Origin: Rhizobium sp. Q54
Lineage (GTDB): Bacteria > Pseudomonadota > Alphaproteobacteria > Rhizobiales > Beijerinckiaceae
Reading direction: 5' to 3'
DNA: 10,724 bases
NCBI GenBank assembly: GCA_945903655.1
Contig: CAMDOY010000098.1
Location: forward strand, 1-10,724
The notes beneath the pieces were generated by a model. That model saw nothing but the letters and a program-made list of their open reading frames with translations. It was not told the origin of the DNA and searched no databases. The first letter of the stretch is position 1; each line of letters starts with the position of its first letter. Position numbers and translations under genes: made by a program. Below are positions 6,418 through 10,724 of this stretch, one piece after another.

Positions 6418-7506
6418 ATGGCGTGGTCGCCCCAGCAGGACAAGGCGCTGGCCGATGTGTCGGCCTGGCTGAAGCGCGGCAAGCCGCAGGTCTTCCGCCT
6501 GTTCGGCTTTGCGGGCACGGGCAAGACCACGCTGGCGCGCCATCTGGCCGAGGATATCGACGGTGAGGTCTGCTTTGGCGCCTTCACCGGCAAGGCGGCC
6601 TTGGTCATGCGCTCCAAGGGCTGCAAGGACGCGCGCACCATCCACAGCCTGATCTACCGGCCCAAGGACATTGATTCCGAGGAGCCCAGCTTCATCCTGA
6701 ACGATGAGAGCCCCGCCCAGTCCGCCAGCCTCATCGTCATCGACGAGTGCTCCATGGTGGACGAGGAGCTGGGGCGCGATCTCCTGTCCTTCGGCAAGCC
6801 CGTGCTGGTGCTGGGCGATCCGGCGCAGCTCCCCCCCGTGAAGGGCGGCGGCTTCTTCACCGAGGTGGAGCCCGACGTCATGCTCACCGAGGTGCATCGC
6901 CAGGCGGCGGACAATCCCATCGTGCGCATGTCCATGATCGTGCGCGAGGGCGGGCGGCTCGACTATGGCGATTGGGGCGATTGCCGCATCATCGCCCGCC
7001 GCGACATCGACTCCATCGCCGTGACGGGCGCCGACCAAGTGCTGGTGGGCATGAACCGCACGCGCAAGCTCTTCAACCGGCGCATGCGCGAGCTCTTTGG
7101 CTTCACCCAGACCACGCCGGAGGCGGGCGACAAGCTCGTCTGCCTCAAGAACGACCGCACCAAGGGCCTGCTCAATGGCAGCCTGTGGAAGGTGAAGACC
7201 GTCTCCCCCATGCGCGCCAAGAAGCTGCGCATGAGCCTGACCCCTGACGATGATCCCAACCGCAAGGCGGTGCGGGTGGGCGTCATCCCCGCCTTTTTCG
7301 AAAGCGACGACGAAATTCCCTACGCCCTGCGCAAGGATTCCGACGAGTTCGACTTCGGCTATGCCCTGACCGTCCATAAATCCCAGGGGTCCCAATGGGA
7401 CAATGTGGTGCTGTTCGACGAGAGCGGGGCCTTTCGCGAGCATCGCAACCGCTGGCTCTATACCGGCATCACCCGGGCGGCTGAAAAACTTACCATCGTG
7501 AAATAG
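6418..7506 (+). CDS. SF1B ATP-dependent helicase, RecD/Dda-like
   Basis: This 362-aa protein shows the superfamily 1 helicase motifs in order. These are the N-terminal Q-like region WSPQQDKAL (3-11), Walker A GFAGTGKTT (30-38), motif Ia region FTGKAA (56-61), DEAD-like motif II VIDECSMV (107-114), motif III LGDPAQLPPV (132-141), motif V VHKSQGSQW (319-327) and motif VI YTGITRA with the arginine finger R353. The arrangement matches the RecD2/T4 Dda group (5'-3' helicases), although it lacks the long N-terminal region of RecD and RecD2, so it is a compact form. The ATG at 6418 directly precedes WSPQQ and is the natural start; only a weak AGGA lies upstream. A role in DNA repair, replication restart or recombination is expected from the family. 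The dedA-like gene starts 3 bp after its stop, so the two are probably cotranscribed. Confidence 0.92.
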   Translation: MAWSPQQDKALADVSAWLKRGKPQVFRLFGFAGTGKTTLARHLAEDIDGEVCFGAFTGKAALVMRSKGCKDARTIHSLIYRPKDIDSEEPSFILNDESPAQSASLIVIDECSMVDEELGRDLLSFGKPVLVLGDPAQLPPVKGGGFFTEVEPDVMLTEVHRQAADNPIVRMSMIVREGGRLDYGDWGDCRIIARRDIDSIAVTGADQVLVGMNRTRKLFNRRMRELFGFTQTTPEAGDKLVCLKNDRTKGLLNGSLWKVKTVSPMRAKKLRMSLTPDDDPNRKAVRVGVIPAFFESDDEIPYALRKDSDEFDFGYALTVHKSQGSQWDNVVLFDESGAFREHRNRWLYTGITRAAEKLTIVK

Positions 7507-7509
7507 CCC

Positions 7510-8034
7510 ATGGACCAGCTGGCCGAGAGCGTCCTCGCCTTCATCCGCACCCATGAGGCCTGGGGGCCGCCGATCGTCTTCGTGCTGTCCTTTGGCGAAT
7601 CGCTGGCCTTCGTCTCCCTGCTGCTGCCCGCCACCGTCATTTTATGGGGCGTGGGGGCCTTGATCGGGGCCAGCGGGCTCGATTTCTGGTCCTTCTGGAT
7701 CGCTGCGGCTTTTGGCGCGGCGCTGGGGGACTGGTTCTCCTACTGGCTGGGCTACCATTATCACCAGCAGATTGCGGGCCTCTGGCCCCTGTCGCGCCAC
7801 CCGGACCTCATGCCCCGCGCGCACCGGCTCTTCGAGAAATGGGGCGCGCCGGGGGTTTTTATCGGCCGGTTCTTCGGGCCTTTGCGTGCGGTGGTGCCGC
7901 TGGCGGCGGGAGCGGCCCAGATGCCGCGCTGGCTGTTTCAGGCAGCGAACTGGGCCTCGGCTTTCGTCTGGGCGACGACGACCCTTGGTCCCGGCGCCTT
8001 TGGCGTCAGCTGGTTGAAGGATTGGTTTGGTTGA
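7510..8034 (+). CDS. DedA family (SNARE-associated/VTT domain) inner-membrane protein
   Basis: This 174-aa polytopic protein carries the DedA signatures: an acidic residue and proline in the first membrane segments (SFGESLAF around E30, LLLP ending at P40), the re-entrant GAALGDWFSYWLG (69-81) with Asp74, and FIGRFFGPLRAVVPLAAG (117-134) with the conserved Arg120 and Arg126. It ends in a hydrophobic C-terminal span. DedA proteins act in membrane homeostasis; some family members are undecaprenyl-phosphate or lipid translocases. The protein is at the short end of the family (often about 200 aa) but its motifs are intact. It begins 3 bp after the helicase stop with no clear ribosome binding site, so its translation probably depends on readthrough from the helicase gene. 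No functional link between the two is evident. No terminator is visible in the 76 bp that follow. Confidence 0.9.
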   Translation: MDQLAESVLAFIRTHEAWGPPIVFVLSFGESLAFVSLLLPATVILWGVGALIGASGLDFWSFWIAAAFGAALGDWFSYWLGYHYHQQIAGLWPLSRHPDLMPRAHRLFEKWGAPGVFIGRFFGPLRAVVPLAAGAAQMPRWLFQAANWASAFVWATTTLGPGAFGVSWLKDWFG

Positions 8035-8110
8035 CGCTTGCCGCACCCCCTTGCATTGATTGCGCTCGTCGTGGTGAAACAGGCGGACAGAATTTCGGGA
8101 GGCTTGGGAC

Positions 8111-10411
8111 ATGAGCGGCAAATTCCACGGACGGCGCGAGGATCATCGTCTGGTGACGGGGCGGGGGCGTTACACCTCGGACTGGAACTTCCCCGATCAG
8201 GTCTACGCCCACTTCCTGCGCGCTGATCGCGGCCATGCGGAGGTGCGCGGCGTTGATGTGAGCGCGGCGCTGGCGACCCCCGGCGTGCTGGCGGTGCTGA
8301 CCGGCGAGGACACCAAGGCGGCGGGCTTTGGCTCCGCCCCCTCGCTGATCCATTATCCCGGCAAGGACGGGATGAAGTTCATCAACGTGCATCGCGAGGT
8401 GATGGCCGAGACGCGCGTGCGCTTCGTGGGCCAGGAAGTGGCGCTCGTGGTGGCCACCAGCCACGCCATCGCCCAGGACGCCTCCGAGAAGATCGTGGTG
8501 GATTACCATGACCTGCCCGTGGTGGTGGACGCCGAAGAGGCGCTGAAGCCCGGCGCGCCGCAGCTCTATGACCATGTGCCGAACAACCTCGTCTTCGACT
8601 TCGAATATGGCTCGAAGGAGCAGTCCGACGCGGCCTTCGCCTCTGCCGCCCATGTGACCAAGCTGGTGGCGGATGCGCCGCGCATCATTGGCAATCCCAT
8701 GGAGCCCAAGGCGGCTCTCGTGACCTACGACGCCGACAAGGACGTCTATGACCTCTACGCGCCTTCCCAGGGCATGACCATGATGCGCGGCGGCCTCTCC
8801 GTCGGCACCGGCATCCCCCAGGAGAAGCTGCGCGTCCACGCCCATGACGTGGGCGGCGGCTTTGGCATTCGCGGCGAGGCCTATTCGGAATATTGCTCAC
8901 TGCTGCTGGCGGCCAAGAAGGTCGGACGCCCCGTGAAGTGGGTCTCCACCCGCTCTGAAACCCACCTCAGCGACCATCACGGCCGCGCGGCGAAACTCTT
9001 CGGCGAACTGGCGCTGGACAAGGACGGCAAGTTCCTCGCCGTGCGCTTCCAGTGGATCGTCAACACCGGCGGTTATCTCTCCAGCCCCGGCGCCTTCACC
9101 AACACCCTGCCGCCCTCCATGCATGCGGTGAATGTCTACACGATCCCGGTCGTGCATGGCCTGCATCGGGTGGTCCTCACCAACACCACGCCCACGACCC
9201 CTTACCGCGGCGCGGCGCGTCCCAATGTGAGCTATATCGTCGAGCGCCTCGTGGAGGAGGCCGCGCGCGAGATGGGCATCGACCGCGTCGAGATCCGTCG
9301 CCTCAACGCCATCCCCCGCGAAGCCTTCCCCTACAAGACGCCGACCGGCTCTGTTTATGACAGCGGCGATCCCAAGGGCCTCATCGACGACGCCGTGCGT
9401 TATGCGGACTGGGCGGGCTATGAGAAGCGCCGTCAGGAATCGCTTTCGCGTGGCAAGCTGCGGGGCATTTCCTGCTGCGCCTTCATCGAGCCTGCGGGCG
9501 GGGGCGGCAGCCCGGTGGAGGAGGTCGCCATCAAGTTCGGCGATTCCGGCAATCCCATCCTCTATACGGTGTCCGGCCCCTCCGGGCAGGGCCACGAGAC
9601 CACCTATCCCGAGATCGTCGGCCAGGTGCTGGGCATGGAGGCCGACGACATCACCCTGCGCTATTCGGACCCGGATGGTCCGGCCCAGCGCGGCGATGGC
9701 ACCATCGGCTCGCGCTCCCTCATGAGCCATGGTAGCGCCCTGTTCCAGGCGGCCCATGAGGTCGTGAAGAAGGGCCGCGAACTCGCCGCCCAGCATCTCG
9801 AGGTGGGATCCGACGACATCGAGTTCACCGAGGGCCAGTACCGCGTGCGTGGCACCGATCTGGCGGTTGGGCTTGTGGAACTGTCGCGCATCTACGCCAA
9901 AGATGGGGTGAGCCCGCTCGACACCCTCTTCGAGGGCGCGCAGCAGCGCTCCTTCCCCACCGGCGCCCATGTGGCTGAAGTGGAGGTCGATCCGCAGACC
10001 GGCGAAGTCGAGCTGCTGAGCTATGTGGGCGTGGACGATGCGGGCAACATCATCAACCACACCCTGGCCGAGGGGCAGATCCATGGCGGCGTGATGCAGG
10101 GGCTGGGGCAGGTGCTCGGCGAGGTCTGCATCTACGACCAGAGCGGCCAGATGCTGACCGGCAGCTTCATGGATTACTGCATGCCCCGCGCCGCCGATCT
10201 GAAGGGCCTGAAGCTCTATGATCGCCCGATCCCCGCCCCCGGCAATCCGCTGGGCGCCAAGGGCGTGGGCGAGGCTGGCACCACCGGCTCCGTGCCCACC
10301 CTCGCCAATGCGGTGATGGACGCGCTGCGCCCGACGGGCGTCAACCATGTGGACTTCCCCCTGACGGCTGCGCGCATCTGGAACGCGATCAAGGCGAGCA
10401 AGGCCGCCTGA
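8111..10411 (+). CDS. Xanthine dehydrogenase-family molybdopterin-binding (large) subunit, CoxL form II-like
   Basis: This 766-aa protein is a full-length molybdenum hydroxylase catalytic subunit. It has an N-terminal aldehyde oxidase/xanthine dehydrogenase a/b hammerhead domain (about 10-140, beginning GRREDHRLVTGRGRY), then the Mo-cofactor domains: GGGFG at 248-252, PYRGAARP at 364-371, GQGHET at 492-497, HGGVMQGLGQ at 658-667 and GAKGVGEAGTTGS at 715-727. Glu721 is in the position of the base that activates the Mo-bound water. The active-site loop is form II-like and lacks the AYxCSFR of true CO dehydrogenase, so the substrate is more likely an aldehyde, N-heterocycle or aromatic acid. The ATG at 8111 follows GGGAGG at an 8-base spacing. 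No 2Fe-2S or FAD subunit gene flanks it: dedA lies upstream, and a terminator followed by a hydratase lies downstream. Electron-transfer partners must be encoded elsewhere or differ. Confidence 0.93.
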   Translation: MSGKFHGRREDHRLVTGRGRYTSDWNFPDQVYAHFLRADRGHAEVRGVDVSAALATPGVLAVLTGEDTKAAGFGSAPSLIHYPGKDGMKFINVHREVMAETRVRFVGQEVALVVATSHAIAQDASEKIVVDYHDLPVVVDAEEALKPGAPQLYDHVPNNLVFDFEYGSKEQSDAAFASAAHVTKLVADAPRIIGNPMEPKAALVTYDADKDVYDLYAPSQGMTMMRGGLSVGTGIPQEKLRVHAHDVGGGFGIRGEAYSEYCSLLLAAKKVGRPVKWVSTRSETHLSDHHGRAAKLFGELALDKDGKFLAVRFQWIVNTGGYLSSPGAFTNTLPPSMHAVNVYTIPVVHGLHRVVLTNTTPTTPYRGAARPNVSYIVERLVEEAAREMGIDRVEIRRLNAIPREAFPYKTPTGSVYDSGDPKGLIDDAVRYADWAGYEKRRQESLSRGKLRGISCCAFIEPAGGGGSPVEEVAIKFGDSGNPILYTVSGPSGQGHETTYPEIVGQVLGMEADDITLRYSDPDGPAQRGDGTIGSRSLMSHGSALFQAAHEVVKKGRELAAQHLEVGSDDIEFTEGQYRVRGTDLAVGLVELSRIYAKDGVSPLDTLFEGAQQRSFPTGAHVAEVEVDPQTGEVELLSYVGVDDAGNIINHTLAEGQIHGGVMQGLGQVLGEVCIYDQSGQMLTGSFMDYCMPRAADLKGLKLYDRPIPAPGNPLGAKGVGEAGTTGSVPTLANAVMDALRPTGVNHVDFPLTAARIWNAIKASKAA

Positions 10412-10433
10412 TCGAGGCGCACTGAAAAACATG

Positions 10434-10469
10434 AGGCCGACAGCTCCCGCAGCCGTCGGCCTTTTTGTT
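10434..10469 (+). terminator. Rho-independent terminator after the molybdenum hydroxylase gene
   Basis: AGGCCGAC (10434-10441) pairs perfectly with GTCGGCCT (10455-10462). An inner GCT/AGC pair extends the stem past a single mismatch, and a TTTTTGTT tail follows. It lies 22 bases after the stop codon at 10411 and separates this gene from the hydratase gene downstream. Confidence 0.88.
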
Positions 10470-10520
10470 GCAAGACGCGGGTTACGCCCGCGCCATGCGA
10501 CGTCAGCACGAAAAAAGCGC

Positions 10521-10549
10521 TTGGCCAGCCTCGCGGCGCCCGGCATAAC
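10521..10549 (+). promoter_or_regulatory. Candidate promoter for the enoyl-CoA hydratase-family gene
   Basis: TTGGCC (10521-10526) and CATAAC (10544-10549) are separated by 17 bases; each matches the sigma70 consensus at four of six positions. Transcription would begin near 10556, about 22 nt before the ATG. The terminator just upstream makes a separate promoter here necessary, which supports the call despite the modest matches. Confidence 0.42.
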
Positions 10550-10564
10550 AGACGCATCAATTTC

Positions 10565-10570
10565 AGGAGG
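10565..10570 (+). promoter_or_regulatory. Strong ribosome binding site for the hydratase gene
   Basis: AGGAGG, a full anti-16S match, sits 7 bases before the ATG at 10578. It is the strongest such site in the window and fixes that start. Confidence 0.85.
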
Positions 10571-10577
10571 AAACACC

Positions 10578-10724
10578 ATGACGGAAGCCACTTCGGGACT
10601 CGCATCCCTGCCGCAGCAGAATGTTCTCGTGAGGGTCGAGGATGGCATCGCCTGGGTGACACTCAACCGTCCCTCCAAGCGCAACGCCTTCAACCCCGGC
10701 ATCGTCTTCGAGATGGTGCAGGTG
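10578..10724 (+). CDS. Enoyl-CoA hydratase/isomerase family protein, possibly hydroxycinnamoyl-CoA hydratase-lyase; 3' end cut by window edge
   Basis: Only the first 49 codons are present. After a short polar lead, the stretch VRVEDGIAWVTLNRPSKRNAF is the characteristic crotonase-fold N-terminus, including the NRP-x-KRNA signature. The wording EDGIAWVTLNRP..KRNA, followed by a short segment ending EMVQV, resembles p-hydroxycinnamoyl-CoA hydratase-lyases (feruloyl-CoA to vanillin plus acetyl-CoA) more than general fatty-acid enoyl-CoA hydratases. That is a resemblance from memory over fewer than 40 residues and is not decisive. The oxyanion-hole and catalytic Glu regions lie beyond the right edge. 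The gene has its own promoter candidate and RBS, so it probably starts a new transcription unit. Confidence 0.85.
   Translation, partial: MTEATSGLASLPQQNVLVRVEDGIAWVTLNRPSKRNAFNPGIVFEMVQV

Noticed and set aside
8111..10411. Aerobic carbon monoxide dehydrogenase CoxL
   Set aside because: The Cys-containing AYxCSFR loop needed for the Mo-Cu site is replaced by PYRGAARP, and coxM/coxS genes are absent.
10476..10492. Hairpin CGCGGG-TTACG-CCCGCG just after the terminator
   Set aside because: Perfect 6-bp stem but no T-run. Short GC palindromes are expected often in this DNA, and the terminator just upstream already explains termination.
8897..10702. Very long open frame on the minus strand opposite the molybdenum hydroxylase gene (601 codons)
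   Set aside because: The plus strand encodes a complete, motif-rich protein here. The antisense frame is Ala/Gly/His/Arg-rich low complexity, as expected from high GC at third positions, and it runs through the terminator.

Overview
The window is GC-rich and gene-dense, with very short intergenic gaps. The genes look alphaproteobacterial: a PDC-hydrolase-like amidohydrolase, a DUF1932 dehydrogenase, a stand-alone CoxL-like molybdenum hydroxylase subunit and a compact RecD/Dda-like helicase. Sphingomonadales or Caulobacterales would fit, but no rRNA or other phylogenetic marker is present, so this placement is an inference.

Left part, 1-5694, minus strand: six genes packed head to tail, apparently one catabolic operon. 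In transcription order they encode an isochorismatase-family cysteine hydrolase (N-carbamoylsarcosine-amidase-like), a PuuE-like 'polysaccharide deacetylase', a glycerate 2-kinase/TtuD-type protein (DUF4147+MOFRL), an MFS transporter, a 6-phosphogluconate-dehydrogenase-like NAD(P) oxidoreductase with a DUF1932 C-terminus, and a LigI-like amidohydrolase cut by the left edge. Gaps are 9 bp, 1 bp, a 4-bp ATGA overlap, 94 bp and 36 bp. The set suggests uptake of a small organic acid, amide or ureide, C-N or lactone hydrolysis, reduction of an oxo-acid, and entry into central metabolism as a phosphoglycerate-type compound. The substrate is not evident from sequence.

Divergent control region, 5695-5943: an AT-rich core with GTTAC direct repeats, a fairly good minus-strand promoter and a weaker overlapping plus-strand promoter. 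The leader of the minus operon carries two short inverted repeats.

Middle part, 5944-8034, plus strand: an unrecognised 133-aa helical protein, a 362-aa SF1B RecD/Dda-like helicase, and a 174-aa DedA-family membrane protein 3 bp after the helicase. An 18-bp near-perfect palindrome lies just upstream of the helicase start.

Right part, 8111-10724, plus strand: a 766-aa xanthine dehydrogenase/CoxL-like molybdopterin-binding subunit with no Fe-S or FAD partner gene beside it, followed by a clear Rho-independent terminator. A separate promoter and strong ribosome binding site then precede the 5' end of an enoyl-CoA hydratase/isomerase-family gene, which resembles hydroxycinnamoyl-CoA hydratase-lyases. 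Together with the LigI-like amidohydrolase this hints at aromatic or lignin-derived compound catabolism, but the two blocks need not belong to one pathway. No tRNA, rRNA, IS element, CRISPR array or prophage signature was seen.
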